A stretch of DNA of 64,000 nucleotides from Actinomadura luteofluorescens (GTDB taxonomy: Bacteria > Actinomycetota > Actinomycetes > Streptosporangiales > Streptosporangiaceae). Of the stretch, positions 41,204-49,323 are shown one piece after another. The position numbers were made by a program, and so were the translations under genes. The stretch is taken from positions 4,712,001 through 4,776,000 of the forward strand of contig NZ_JACCBA010000001.1 of NCBI RefSeq assembly GCF_013409365.1. The letters run 5' to 3'. Every line of letters begins with the position of its first letter. Position 1 is the stretch's first letter. The notes below the pieces were generated by a model that saw only the letters and a list, made by a program, of their open reading frames with translations, searched no databases and was not told where the DNA came from.

Positions 41204-41699
41204 TGAATCTGGCTATGCGGTTAAAGCTGGCGTCCGCGATGTCCGAGCACCAGCTGAGCGGCTTGAGCTAATAGAACGTCTGACTGAGCACGACCGACCC
41301 TTTCCATCAATGAGGGATGTGCTGGTCTTTGCTGCAGCTGTGGGATGGTCTCAGGGTCGAAGTGAATCATTCGAGAAAAGCATAAGAGACAGAATCCGTT
41401 GGAGTACAATGACGAATCGGACCGGTACAGAGGACCTGATTAACATGATCGCCGTGGCGGAGACGAGTGATGCCAATATTCTGTCTCCAGATCGTTTCGG
41501 CGAACGTATACGGATCTTTGAAGAGTATGCCAACGGCGGGCTTATCTTTATTGAGAATTTGATTGCCAGCCAGCCTCATCGTGATCTCATAACTCTACTT
41601 GCAGAGCTGGTCAGAACTGGGCTCGATGAGGGCTCAGAGGATGACCTCGATTCGTACCTTCCGGATGAGGTTTCCCGTTTGGCGAAAGAACTCCTTTAG
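41196..41699 (+). CDS. DNA phosphorothioation-associated protein 4-like
   Basis: 167 aa from ATG 41196 (GAGG upstream; GTG 41187 possible). The segment RPFPSMRDVLVFAAAVGWSQ, then DLINMIAVAETSDANIL, FEEYANGGLIFIENLI and the Asp/Glu-rich C-terminal helix fit the dnd_assoc_4 family (TIGR04062) as I recall. Its function is unknown, although it occurs with dnd restriction modules. It overlaps the ATPase gene stop by 8 bases and ends the operon; a small hairpin at 41733-41749 follows. Confidence 0.78.
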   Translation: MSDESGYAVKAGVRDVRAPAERLELIERLTEHDRPFPSMRDVLVFAAAVGWSQGRSESFEKSIRDRIRWSTMTNRTGTEDLINMIAVAETSDANILSPDRFGERIRIFEEYANGGLIFIENLIASQPHRDLITLLAELVRTGLDEGSEDDLDSYLPDEVSRLAKELL

Positions 41700-41732
41700 T
41701 GATTTCGGTCAACGCGGTTCCCCCGGTGATTA

Positions 41733-41749
41733 GCTGTCACGCTGACAGC
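41733..41749 (+). terminator. Small hairpin after the restriction module
   Basis: GCTGTCA-CGC-TGACAGC (41733-41739 with 41743-41749), 34 bases past the last stop. A perfect 7-bp stem without a T-run; possibly a terminator, otherwise a protein-binding dyad. Confidence 0.4.
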
Positions 41750-41849
41750 AGCTGACTCAAATGCGTACGGGCAGTCCGCTCCAACTTGAATGTGCAGCCC
41801 ACAGGCTGGTTGTGATCGACAAGTGCGGGCTGTGAATGAATGGTGATCC

Positions 41850-42430
41850 TGCTAGATGAGGCTGCCAATCAATCCCAGCCTTGTCCGCACACGAGCTTCA
41901 CGTGCTGTTTCCTGTGCCGGCCTCGATCTGCCGCGTCCGATCCTGACGTTCGAAACGAGGGTTGGTGCGCGATCATCAAGACGGATCGGCCCGCGGGTGC
42001 GGGTGCTGAGCCTCAAGGTCAAACGTCGTAGCGCTGGTGCACCTGGCCCGCAAGAGCACCTTCGCGATCCTGGCGGCCGTGTTCGGGATTGTTGCGGTGA
42101 CCGGTCAGCGTTACGTCACCGAGGTTATCTTGCTGTTGGCGGACCGGAATCGTAGAAGCGATATGGATTCCCAGCGCGAACGCCTTTGTGATCCTCCAGG
42201 GCAGCTCCGCACCGGACGGGACGCTGCGGTGGGTGTCGGGACTGCTGGGCGGCTCGTCCACGACCTGACCACAGTCCGGATCCGGGGCGTCATCCGGGCA
42301 CTGGCGGCCACGGGGCTGCTCATGCTGGCCGATAAGGACCACCAGGGGCCGAGGCGCAGGCGGGCGAGACTTTCAGTCACGTCGCCAAGCTGCTTGTAGC
42401 GGGCTCGACCATCTGCACCCGCACACGATC
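41850..42430 (+). pseudogene. IS5-family-type transposase remnant
   Basis: Fragments in several frames follow the order of an IS5-group (DDE_Tnp_4-like) transposase: LTFETRVGARSSRRIGPRVR near 41945, VHLARKSTFAILAAVFGIVA (about 42035), then WVSGLLGG-like and LTTVRIRGVIRALAATGLLM with LADKDH near 42340. Multiple frameshifts and the loss of most of the C-terminus show decay. It fills the space between the restriction module and the right end of the element. Confidence 0.6.
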
Positions 42431-42947
42431 CACTCGGCGCAGGACTACTTCAGCGGGGCGTTTAAGCGTCGCAGTGCGTCGCCCTGCATGAAGACTCCCG
42501 GCGTAAGGCCTTCTCCGTGCCGTACTTTGCCGCTGACACTCCGCTCCACTAGGTCGGCCCGGTCGTGACTTGTACCGATAGATCGGACTGCTGCTCGGTC
42601 GACCGGACAGGATGGAGGTGGTTCGGCCCTCGCGAGCCAGTCTCCGCAAGTCTCTTTATGAACGCGGCGGTGATAGTCGGCAACGCTGGAACGGAACAGG
42701 CCGCAGCGTAAACCGGCTCGTTCGACCTCGCGCGCGGTGACAGGCAGGATCTCCCTCATCGCGATGTAGAGACCGCCGGGCGTTCTGTCTGTACCCTGAC
42801 TTAGCATGGGAATGTGGGTGCGGCTAGCACCCGTTCCCGGAGGAGACCGGCCCGCAGTCAAGTACAGACCGGCCCCCTCCAGCGCGTCCAGCGGTGGGAC
42901 CCCTCGAGGTAAGCGGCCCCGGGGGGATCCTTCCGACGGGCGGGCCG
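42431..42947. other. Intergenic region without a supported gene
   Basis: About 515 bases. A minus-strand open frame (42445-43050) lacks recognisable domains and has atypical composition; I see no RNA gene or clear repeat. It is probably debris from old insertions. Confidence 0.4.
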
Positions 42948-43151
42948 TTAGACCCAGATCGCCAAGACGATCATCACCAGAATCGTGAGGAACTGGAGGG
43001 CCACCCCGGCCACCTGGAGGGCGGTGGGGCTGGGACTCCAGCCACGCCATTGCCAGCGATGCCGCCTAGGACGACGCCACATCGGGACGCGGCGCTCGTG
43101 TTCTGGCGCGCCGTTGTCACCGCCGGAGCCCTCGGGTGACGTTTCCGACAT
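42948..43151 (-). CDS. Small membrane protein, 67 aa
   Basis: ATG 43151 has AAGGAG upstream. A hydrophilic N-terminus (MSETSPEGSGGDNGAPEHER), then a basic/Trp-rich stretch (MWRRPRRHRWQWRGW), and a C-terminal helix VAGVALQFLTILVMIVLAIW ending at the stop. It predicts a tail-anchored or single-span protein with a positively charged juxtamembrane patch. No family recognised. The short regular design and the good ribosome site make it likely to be real; it is the last clear gene before the right end of the element. Confidence 0.6.
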   Translation of the reverse strand: MSETSPEGSGGDNGAPEHERRVPMWRRPRRHRWQWRGWSPSPTALQVAGVALQFLTILVMIVLAIWV

Positions 43152-43344
43152 CCGACCGACTCCTTCAACGGACCTTGACGATGGTCGGGGGTCGACCATG
43201 GCCCGCCTCGATCGACCCCCGCGGGAGATCGACCGATCATTGACTCAACGCACCAGGCACTCGCGTTCTCTAAGAGTAGAGGTCGCCACGGACAACTTTG
43301 TGGACTTCGTCGGCCTGGTCCTCCGCGATGACTTCCTGCCCAGT

Positions 43345-43689
43345 TCAACACGCTCTGGGACAGGCCCCACATCGGTAGGAATCTGAGACGGCGTTGACTA
43401 AAACCGACAGTGGATCGTCCCAGTCAGTGAGGGGCTGTCGGCTCCTGCGTTCAGGAGTCGCCGCCTGAGTTTCGGGCAGGCCAATGAGGATCTCCTTGGC
43501 CTGTTGGGCGACAGACCTCGTGGTACAGCGTAGGTTCAGGGCTAGCTTGTTGTCTTCGGTCAGCTGGGCGCCACCGCGCTTCGGCGCAGCTCGGCCAACA
43601 GGGCCCGGATCGAGGTCCCCGGTGACCAGCCAATCGGAGTGCCGCCGCCTCAAGAAATCGACCACCGTCGGGCAGACGACGGCGCGCAC
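43345..43689 (-). CDS. Doubtful hypothetical protein
   Basis: 114 aa: VDFLRRRHSDWLVTGDLDPG, then QLTEDNKLALNLRCTTRSVA, QQAKEILIGLPE and a Cys-containing end. The composition is close to coding DNA and no stop occurs, but there is no recognised family and no ribosome site, and the region is rich in debris. It could be a gene fragment. Confidence 0.3.
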   Translation of the reverse strand: MRAVVCPTVVDFLRRRHSDWLVTGDLDPGPVGRAAPKRGGAQLTEDNKLALNLRCTTRSVAQQAKEILIGLPETQAATPERRSRQPLTDWDDPLSVLVNAVSDSYRCGACPRAC

Positions 43690-43954
43690 AGCCCACTGGC
43701 AGGGGACTTCACCGGTGCATCCACTTCAGCAAACGCTGGCCTTCTGTTGGAGGCTCTGGACGGACCCTTGCTGAGGCTGTTACATCTGCCGAGCCGGTGT
43801 TGGGCAGCTCGCTTTCAGCGTTTCGCGTGTGCGGCGGAGGCTCGGATTTTGAACGATGTAGGGACGAGGCGACTGTCTGTCGGTCCTGGTGGGGGACGGA
43901 CGGTGTCCGTGGGTGGTGGTGGAGTTCGCGGACGAATGACGGACAAAAGATCTT

Positions 43955-43986
43955 GAGGCCGGTCTCCTATGGGGAGAACCGGCCTC
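43955..43986 (-). terminator. Terminator of the tRNA-Pro gene
   Basis: GAGGCCGGT/ACCGGCCTC (43955-43963 with 43978-43986) with an inner CTCC/GGAG stem lies 18 bases beyond the tRNA 3' end on the minus strand and is followed by AAGATCTTTTG. Because it is on the element side of the att core, it came with the element, which would restore both the tRNA end and its terminator. Confidence 0.7.
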
Positions 43987-44003
43987 TGACCTGCACCTTT
44001 GTG

Positions 44004-44077
44004 TCGGGGTGGCGGGATTTGAACCCACGACCTCTTCGTCCCGAACGAAGCGCGCTGCCAAGCTGCGCTACACCCCG
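44004..44077 (-). tRNA. tRNA-Pro (anticodon CGG)
   Basis: The cloverleaf was folded by hand: acceptor CGGGGTG/CACCCCG (ends 44077 and 44005, discriminator A at 44004), D arm GCGCAGCTTGGCAGCGC, anticodon stem CTTCG/CGAAG with loop TTCGGGA (anticodon CGG at positions 34-36, reading CCG), and T arm with GTTCAAAT. 74 bases, no encoded CCA. Its 3' half (44021-44046) contains the attachment-site sequence repeated at 9723-9748; the gene remains complete after integration. Confidence 0.93.
44021..44046. repeat. Right attachment-site repeat inside tRNA-Pro
   Basis: 26 bases, 24 identical to 9723-9748; the core CCTCTTCGTCCCGAAC (44031-44046) is perfect. It spans the anticodon-loop to T-arm part of the tRNA, a common target of tyrosine integrases. 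Confidence 0.72.
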
Positions 44078-44115
44078 GTGGTGGCTGCCCGGGAGTCGTA
44101 CGTGCCTCCCGGCGC

Positions 44116-44743
44116 CTAGACCACTTTAGCGGATGCTGGGGAGTGGTGCGTCCCTGATTTTCGGGCTGTGAAGGCGGTCACTGCGCCGGAGGCGGTGAGG
44201 GTGATGTTCGTCAGGGGGGCCGTCTCCAGCCAGGTTCGGAGGTCGGTTCTGGTGCCTGGGTTGCCGAAGGCGCCCTGGCGGCGGAACAGGTTGATCAAGG
44301 GGTCTCGGCCGGCGGCCCTGACGAGGGTTGTGCCTTGGAGGGTGCCGCCTGGGCGTAGGACTCGGGTCAGTTCGTGGAGGGCTGACGGTGGGTCTTCCAG
44401 GCAGTGCAGGCCGTTGTAGGTGAGGCAGGCGTCGAAGGTGTCGGTGGGGAAGGGGAGGTTGTAGATATCCGCCTGGACGAGGGTTGTCGTCTTGCGGCGG
44501 GCCCTCTTGAGCATGGTTCGGGAGAGGTCGGCTGCTACGTGGCGGGGGTTGTCACGTATGGCCAGGCCGCCGCCGCAGGGGATGTCCAGGGTTAGGGCCG
44601 CGGGGTCCTGGGCGGCGATGAGTTCGTGCAGGTGGGTGATGTCGTAGTGCCAGAGGACGCGGGCTCCCAGGCGGGAGAGGGCGCGGTTCTGGACGGCGAA
44701 GTCGTACAGGGTGGCTAGGAGCGGGGGCGGTCTTCCAGCTCAC
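44116..44743 (-). CDS. SAM-dependent methyltransferase (frame break near start)
   Basis: About 205 aa if joined. Motif I LDIPCGGGLAI, then DLSRTMLKRARRKTTTLVQA with ADIYNLPFPTDTFDACLTYN (acidic and motif II-IV region) and HELTRVLRPGGTL mark a UbiE/class I methyltransferase. The frame that carries these runs back to codons just after the metallophosphoesterase stop but has no ATG/GTG/TTG there; the coupled GTG 44743 (GTGA overlap with the upstream stop) is in another frame. A one-base error or frameshift at the run of G at 44723-44727 would join them. Substrate unknown. First chromosomal gene right of the tRNA. Confidence 0.65.
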
Positions 44744-45639
44744 TGTCGGGGGACAAGGGTGAGCAGGGAGGCCTCGGGCGGGCAGCAGAAGCGCATGGGG
44801 GCCTTCGGGGACGTGCCCAGGCCCGCGGAGACGTGGAGCCAGGAGCCGCGGTGCTTGTGGAGGCCCTTCACGCGGGGGCGGTCGAGGCCGCAGTTGGTGG
44901 CGAGGGCGCCGTAGAAGGGGACGCAGACCTGGCCGCCGTGGGTGTGGCCGGCGAGGAGGAGGTCGTAGCCGTCGGCGGTGAAGCGGTCGAGGTTGCGGGG
45001 TTCCGGGGAGTGCATGATGCCGAGGTGGACGTCGGCCTGCGGGTCGACGGGGCCGGCGATCTTGTCGTAGCGGTCTCGGTTGATGTGGGAGTCGTCGATG
45101 CCGCCGAACTCGACGTCCAGTTCGCCGACCTTGAGGCGGCCGATGCGGTTGTTGAGGTCGAGCCAGCCGGCGGCCTGGAGGGACGAGCCGAGCTCGCGGT
45201 AGGGGAGATCGGGCTCGCGGCGGCGGCGGCCGTAGTCGGACTTGCTCGTGCGCCAGATGTAGCGGAGCGGGTTCTTCAGGACCGGGGAGTACAGGTCGTT
45301 GGAGCCGTAGACGAAGACGCCGGGGCGGTCGAGGAGGGGGCCGAGGGCGTCGAGGAAGGGGCCGATCGCGTCGCGGTGGGAGAGGGAGTCGCCGGTGTTG
45401 ACGACGAGGTCCGGTTCCAGGGCGTCGAGCGAGCGCACCCAGTGGATCAGGCGTGACCGGCCGGGCGTGAGGTGCGCGTCGGAGATGTGCAGGATCTTCA
45501 CCGGGGGGCGGCCGGGCGGCAGCACGGGTACGTCGAAGCGGCGGAGGCGGAACCAGTTCCGCTCGATCAACGAGGCGTACCCGAAGGTCGCGGCGCCAGC
45601 GCCCAGCACTCCCAGCGGCACGGCGTGGATCTTTCGCAC
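44740..45639 (-). CDS. Metallophosphoesterase, membrane-associated
   Basis: 299 aa. An N-terminal hydrophobic segment (VPLGVLGAGAATFGYASLIE) precedes the calcineurin-like motifs: HISDAHLTPG, VVNTGDSLSH, VYGSNDLY (GNH/GxN motif variant), LGIMHSPEP and LLAGHTHGGQV. Binuclear metal phosphoesterases of the YkuE/YaeI-like type hydrolyse phosphate esters, often of lipids or nucleotides, at the membrane. In the third motif Ser replaces the usual Gly of GNH/D. The stop overlaps the methyltransferase start. It is divergent from the YqeY-like gene. Confidence 0.85.
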   Translation of the reverse strand: MRKIHAVPLGVLGAGAATFGYASLIERNWFRLRRFDVPVLPPGRPPVKILHISDAHLTPGRSRLIHWVRSLDALEPDLVVNTGDSLSHRDAIGPFLDALGPLLDRPGVFVYGSNDLYSPVLKNPLRYIWRTSKSDYGRRRREPDLPYRELGSSLQAAGWLDLNNRIGRLKVGELDVEFGGIDDSHINRDRYDKIAGPVDPQADVHLGIMHSPEPRNLDRFTADGYDLLLAGHTHGGQVCVPFYGALATNCGLDRPRVKGLHKHRGSWLHVSAGLGTSPKAPMRFCCPPEASLLTLVPRQ

Positions 45640-45733
45640 GGCTCTCCCTTCTCAGGGTTCCATGCTTTCAGACATGGGCGCCGCTCGGTAATCCTGATGA
45701 GGCGGAAGGTCGCGGACGGGCATGATGTTGGGC

Positions 45734-46186
45734 ATGACCCTGAAGGAGAAGCTGGAGACCGATCTGTCGTCCGCGATGAAGGCGCGCGACGAGTTGCGGA
45801 CGCGCACGCTGCGCATGGCGCTCACGGCGGTGAAGAACGAGGAGGTCGCCGGCAAGCAGTCGCGGACGCTTTCCGACGACGACGTCGTGAAGGTGCTCAC
45901 GCGGGAGGCGAAGAAGCGGCGGGAGGCCGCGACGGCGTTCGGTGACGCGGGGCGCGAGGAGCAGGCGAAGGCGGAGCGGGACGAGGGCGAGGTGCTGGAG
46001 GGGTACCTGCCCGCGCAGCTGTCCGACGAGGAGCTGACGGCGCTGGTGGCGGACGCGATCGCCGAGACGGGCGCGTCGGGGCCCCGCGCGATGGGGCAGG
46101 TCATGAAGTCGGTGAATCCGAAGGTGGCCGGGCGCGCGGAGGGCGGGCGCGTCGCGGCGGAGGTGAAGCGGCAGCTCGCGGAATGA
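45734..46186 (+). CDS. GatB/YqeY domain protein
   Basis: 150 aa. The sequence LKEKLETDLSSAMKARDELR, then LRMALTAVKNEEVAGK and LEGYLPAQLSDEELTALVAD with GPRAMGQVMKSVNPKVAGRA matches YqeY-like proteins, which share the tail domain of the GatB amidotransferase subunit that binds tRNA. The role in the cell is not firmly known. ATG 45734 is preferred over 45722 because the conserved region begins there. A strong hairpin terminator follows, shared with the convergent PBP gene. Confidence 0.88.
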   Translation: MTLKEKLETDLSSAMKARDELRTRTLRMALTAVKNEEVAGKQSRTLSDDDVVKVLTREAKKRREAATAFGDAGREEQAKAERDEGEVLEGYLPAQLSDEELTALVADAIAETGASGPRAMGQVMKSVNPKVAGRAEGGRVAAEVKRQLAE

Positions 46187-46187
46187 G

Positions 46188-46215
46188 AAAGGGCCCGGCG
46201 CGTGCCGGGCCCTTT
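46188..46215. terminator. Bidirectional terminator between yqeY-like and PBP genes
   Basis: A perfect 12-bp stem AAAGGGCCCGGC/GCCGGGCCCTTT (46188-46199 with 46204-46215) with a 4-base loop. A-rich and T-rich edges allow it to work from both sides. Confidence 0.85.
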
Positions 46216-46219
46216 CGCG

Positions 46220-48517
46220 TCAGTCGCCGGGGGGCGGCCCGCCGTGCTTCTTGCCGCCGCTCACGTAGAGGATGATCGTCGTGCCGGGCGGGACGGAGGT
46301 GCCCGCGTCGGGTGAGGCCGACACGACCGTGCCCTTCGGCTGGTCGGAGTCGACGGAGCCGGACGCGACCTGGACCTTCAGGTCGGCGCCCTTGAGCTTG
46401 GCGGTGGCGGCGGCGACCGTGAGGCCCTTCACCTGCGGGACGTTCGTGGTGTCGCCGAAGTCGCGGGTCGGGGTCTGGAAGCCGGGCGCGGGCTTGCCCG
46501 CCAGGGCGCTGCGCATGGACTGCTGCCACATGCCGCCGGGGATGTCCGCGCCGTAGACGCCGTAGACCTTGTACTGCCAGGGGCCGCGGAAGTCCCAGTA
46601 GGCGGTGGCGGCGGCGAGGTTCGGGGTGAACCCGGCGAACACGGCGCAGGTGAACTCTTCACAGGTTCCGGTCTTGCCGGCGGCGGGACGTCCGATGCTG
46701 CGTCCGGCCGCGGTGCCCTTGGTGAGGACGCCCTGCAGGATCGAGTTCACCTTGTCGGCGACGTCCTGGTCGAGGGCCTGGTGGCAGTCCTGCTTGGGGA
46801 GCTTGAGCTTCTTGCCCTCGGGGTCGACGACCTCGGTGACCGAGAGGGGGGCGCAGTACTTGCCGCGGGCGGCGAAGCCGGCGTAGGCGGCGGCGAGGTG
46901 CACCATGTCGATGTCGTTGACGCCGAGGACCTGCGAGGCGATCGGCATCAGGGGGTCGCCGGTGGCCTGCTTCATCCCGAACTTCTCGGCCATCTTGACG
47001 GCGTTGCAGACGCCGACGCGCTTCTCCAGGACGGCGTAGAAGGTGTTGACCGAGTGCCAGGTGCCGGTCTTCAGGTTGAAGTTGCCCTTCTCGCTGTCAC
47101 CCGCGTTCGACAGCGTCCAGGGGCCGCCGCCGACCATGGCGTTCTTCACCTTCTTGCCGTCGAACGTCCCGGTGTAGCGGCACGGCTGGAACCCGCTGAC
47201 CGTGGTGGTCTGCGGCGAGTTGATGGTCGTGCTGACCGGGATGCCCTGGTCGATGGCGGCGGCGAGGGTGAAGACCTTGAAGGTGGAGCCCGCCGAGACG
47301 CCGCTTCCGCCGCCGTGCGCGGAGTCGGCCGGGAGGTTGATGGTCGTGCGGCCCTTGCCGGCGCCGTACCGCTTGCTCAGTCCGATGGCCCGGACCTTGC
47401 CGGTGCCGGGCTCGACCATCGCCTCGGCGCCGACGCGGTTGCCGCCGGGGGCGACGGTTCCGCGCAGGGCCCTGTCGACGGCGCGCTGGTCGTCCATGTC
47501 GAGGGTGGTGCGGATGGTGTAGCCGCCGCGGTTCAGCTTGTTGACGACGGTCTGCTGCTGCTTCGGCTTGAGCTGCCAGTACTTGCCGTCCGACAGGATG
47601 TTGAGCATGTCGTACTTCACGTACTCGCAGAAGTACGGCGCCTTGCTGGTCTCGCAGCCGCCGACCGGGTCGGTGCGGTTCAGCTGGATCGGCTTGGCGG
47701 CCTCCGCGTCGGCCTGCGCCTTGGTGATGTGGCGGAGCTGCGCCATCCGGTAGAGGACGACGTCGCGGCGCTTGCGGGCGTCCTTGGGGTTGCGGATGGG
47801 GTCGAAGGCGGTGGGGTTCTGGGTGATGCCGGCGAGGAGGGCGGCCTGGCCGAGCTCCAGTTTGGACGCGGGGATGCTGAAGTACCGCTTGGACGCGGCC
47901 TGGACGCCGTAGGCGCCGGCGCTGAAGTAGGCGACGTTCATGTAGCCCTCAAGGATCTGGTCCTTGGTGAGGCGCTGCTCGACGTCGAGCGCGTAGCGGA
48001 GCTCGCGCAGCTTGCGCCCGACCGTGGGCGCGGTGACCTCGCGGTACTCCTCCTCGGACTTGGCGCTGTCGACCAGGAGGTTCTTGACGTACTGCTGGGT
48101 GAGGGTCGAGCCGCCCTGCGTCTGCTCGGACTCGACGTTGGACGCCATCGCGCGGATGGTGCCCTTGAGGTCGAGCGCGCCGTGCTCGTAGAAGCGCGAG
48201 TCCTCGATGTCGATCATCGCCTGCCGCATGATGGGGGCGACCTGGTCGAGCCGGACGGACTCGCGGTACTTGTCGAAGAACGTGGCGACCTGCTTGCCGT
48301 TGCCGTCGTACATCACCGTCTTCTCGGACGGCGGTGTCGTCTTGAGCTGGCTGTCCATGTCCTCGAAGTTGTTGGCGGCGTCGCGGGCGGTGAGCCCGGC
48401 GCTGCCTACGGCGGGCAACGCGATGAGCGCGACGATGAGGCCCGCCACCACCCCGGCACCTAGCAACCTGAACAGCGTGGACGCGGCCTGGGCCCGATCG
48501 TTCTTCGCAACGCGCAC
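46220..48517 (-). CDS. Bifunctional penicillin-binding protein (class A) with PASTA domain
   Basis: 765 aa from GTG 48517. A short cytoplasmic tail and transmembrane anchor (about 15-40) precede a glycosyltransferase 51 domain (IDIEDSRFYEHGALDLKGTI, GGSTLTQQYVKN) and a transpeptidase with GSTFK (SxxK, about 410), HSVN (SxN) and GKTGTCE (KTG, about 615). A C-terminal PASTA repeat (VPQVKGLTVAAATAKLKGAD) probably binds muropeptides or beta-lactams. It polymerises and crosslinks peptidoglycan, as ponA-type PBPs do. It is divergent from wblA, the arrangement kept in Streptomyces and Mycobacterium (ponA2/whiB4). The 325-bp spacer holds both promoters. Confidence 0.93.
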   Translation of the reverse strand: MRVAKNDRAQAASTLFRLLGAGVVAGLIVALIALPAVGSAGLTARDAANNFEDMDSQLKTTPPSEKTVMYDGNGKQVATFFDKYRESVRLDQVAPIMRQAMIDIEDSRFYEHGALDLKGTIRAMASNVESEQTQGGSTLTQQYVKNLLVDSAKSEEEYREVTAPTVGRKLRELRYALDVEQRLTKDQILEGYMNVAYFSAGAYGVQAASKRYFSIPASKLELGQAALLAGITQNPTAFDPIRNPKDARKRRDVVLYRMAQLRHITKAQADAEAAKPIQLNRTDPVGGCETSKAPYFCEYVKYDMLNILSDGKYWQLKPKQQQTVVNKLNRGGYTIRTTLDMDDQRAVDRALRGTVAPGGNRVGAEAMVEPGTGKVRAIGLSKRYGAGKGRTTINLPADSAHGGGSGVSAGSTFKVFTLAAAIDQGIPVSTTINSPQTTTVSGFQPCRYTGTFDGKKVKNAMVGGGPWTLSNAGDSEKGNFNLKTGTWHSVNTFYAVLEKRVGVCNAVKMAEKFGMKQATGDPLMPIASQVLGVNDIDMVHLAAAYAGFAARGKYCAPLSVTEVVDPEGKKLKLPKQDCHQALDQDVADKVNSILQGVLTKGTAAGRSIGRPAAGKTGTCEEFTCAVFAGFTPNLAAATAYWDFRGPWQYKVYGVYGADIPGGMWQQSMRSALAGKPAPGFQTPTRDFGDTTNVPQVKGLTVAAATAKLKGADLKVQVASGSVDSDQPKGTVVSASPDAGTSVPPGTTIILYVSGGKKHGGPPPGD

Positions 48518-48843
48518 GGGGTCTAGGGTACGCGGGACGAGCAGTGCATTAGGGACAGGTCCCCCAGGGTTCGTGCTTTCCGGACCGGCTGATCAGGATC
48601 TTCGTCCGTTATGCCCTCATCGTGACAACCTGCGCGGTGTCTGGCGCGTCAACTACAGGTAACTAGTCCGTTCCGGCGGTATGGCCCCGGTGGGCTATAT
48701 CGAGAATGGGCCCAACGGGGGCTGTTGAAACGTCCCTCGCTTCCGTAAGTTCTTCCCCACGGCTTTCGTTTGGCGGCCTGACGTCCGCGCCCGTCCGGCC
48801 AAGGAGCGCAAATCGACACAGACCCTAGGGGAGTGGGGCCAAG
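48518..48843. other. PBP-wblA divergent intergenic region
   Basis: 326 bases with no gene. wblA homologues have long leaders, so promoters and regulator sites are expected here, but I cannot point to a specific site. Confidence 0.4.
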
Positions 48844-49155
48844 ATGTGGATCACGGATTGGACCGCCCGCGCCGCCTGCCGTAACGCGGATCCGGACGCT
48901 CTGTTCGTGCAGGGTGCGGCGCAGAACCGAGCCAAGCTCATCTGCCGCGGCTGCCCGGTGCGCACGGAGTGTCTCGCCGACGCTCTCGACAACCGGATCG
49001 AGTTCGGTGTGTGGGGCGGGATGACCGAGCGGGAGCGCCGAGCCCTGCTGCGGCGGCGGCCGGATGTGCGCTCGTGGCGCGACCTTCTGGAGACCGCGAA
49101 GGAAGAGTACGAGCGGTCGGCGGAGGTCGACGAGGAAGAACTCGTCGCCAGCTAG
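48844..49155 (+). CDS. wblA: WhiB-family iron-sulfur regulator, WblA/WhiB4-type
   Basis: 103 aa. Four cysteines, Cys12, Cys34, Cys37 and Cys43 (ACRNADPDALF, ICRGCPVRTEC), bind a 4Fe-4S cluster; GVWGGMTERERR (55-66) is the Wbl turn. The basic tail (RALLRRRPDVRSW) contacts DNA. Such proteins bind the principal sigma factor and respond to NO or oxygen. The position opposite the PBP and before the ArsA-type genes matches wblA in Streptomyces and whiB4 in mycobacteria, where it represses secondary metabolism or redox genes. Two hairpins follow. Confidence 0.92.
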   Translation: MWITDWTARAACRNADPDALFVQGAAQNRAKLICRGCPVRTECLADALDNRIEFGVWGGMTERERRALLRRRPDVRSWRDLLETAKEEYERSAEVDEEELVAS

Positions 49156-49158
49156 TTC

Positions 49159-49179
49159 GACGGGCCCCCGGGGCCCGTC
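49159..49179 (+). terminator. Hairpin directly after wblA
   Basis: GACGGGCCC/GGGCCCGTC (49159-49167 with 49171-49179), 9 bp, 3-base loop, beginning 4 bases after the stop. Confidence 0.6.
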
Positions 49180-49215
49180 CGGCAGCGGTCCAAGGACCGG
49201 CACGGTCCAAATAAA

Positions 49216-49266
49216 GCGTGGCCGGTAGGCCCGTACCACCTTTTGGGTACGGGCCTATCGCCACGC
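49216..49266. terminator. Long bidirectional hairpin between wblA and the ArsA-type genes
   Basis: An outer stem GCGTGGC/GCCACGC (49216-49222 with 49260-49266) and an inner 12-bp stem TAGGCCCGTACC/GGTACGGGCCTA (49226-49237 with 49246-49257). It separates the convergent genes and probably ends both transcripts. Confidence 0.75.
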
Positions 49267-49323
49267 CATAAATGTCTGTTCTCGCTGATCAGAGTGCGGA
49301 ACGGCCGGACGCCCGGCCGGGCG

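Larger units (their letters stand above)
9733..44046. mobile_element. Integrative mobilisable element in tRNA-Pro(CGG), about 34.3 kb, carrying a Dnd system
   Basis: The borders are the 16-bp identical core at 9733-9748 and 44031-44046, the latter inside tRNA-Pro. Inside are a tyrosine integrase adjacent to the left core, an excisionase-like HTH protein (25994), MobC and a MOBP-type relaxase (23346-25210), IS remnants, and cargo including a complete dnd locus. No conjugation ATPase (FtsK/Tra, VirB4 or VirD4) is visible, so it would need a helper to move: an IME rather than a self-transmissible ICE. The relaxase and integrase are intact. G+C is visibly lower in the right third. The boundaries are inferred from repeat geometry, not from an empty-site comparison. 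Confidence 0.72.

Noticed and set aside
42445..43050. Minus-strand ORF of 201 codons near the right end of the element
   Set aside because: Low-complexity Pro/Gly/Arg content, no start signal, overlaps the better supported 67-aa gene.
46781..48463. Plus-strand open frame of 560 codons opposite the PBP gene
   Set aside because: Val/Gly/Asp-rich shadow; the minus-strand frame has all PBP motifs.
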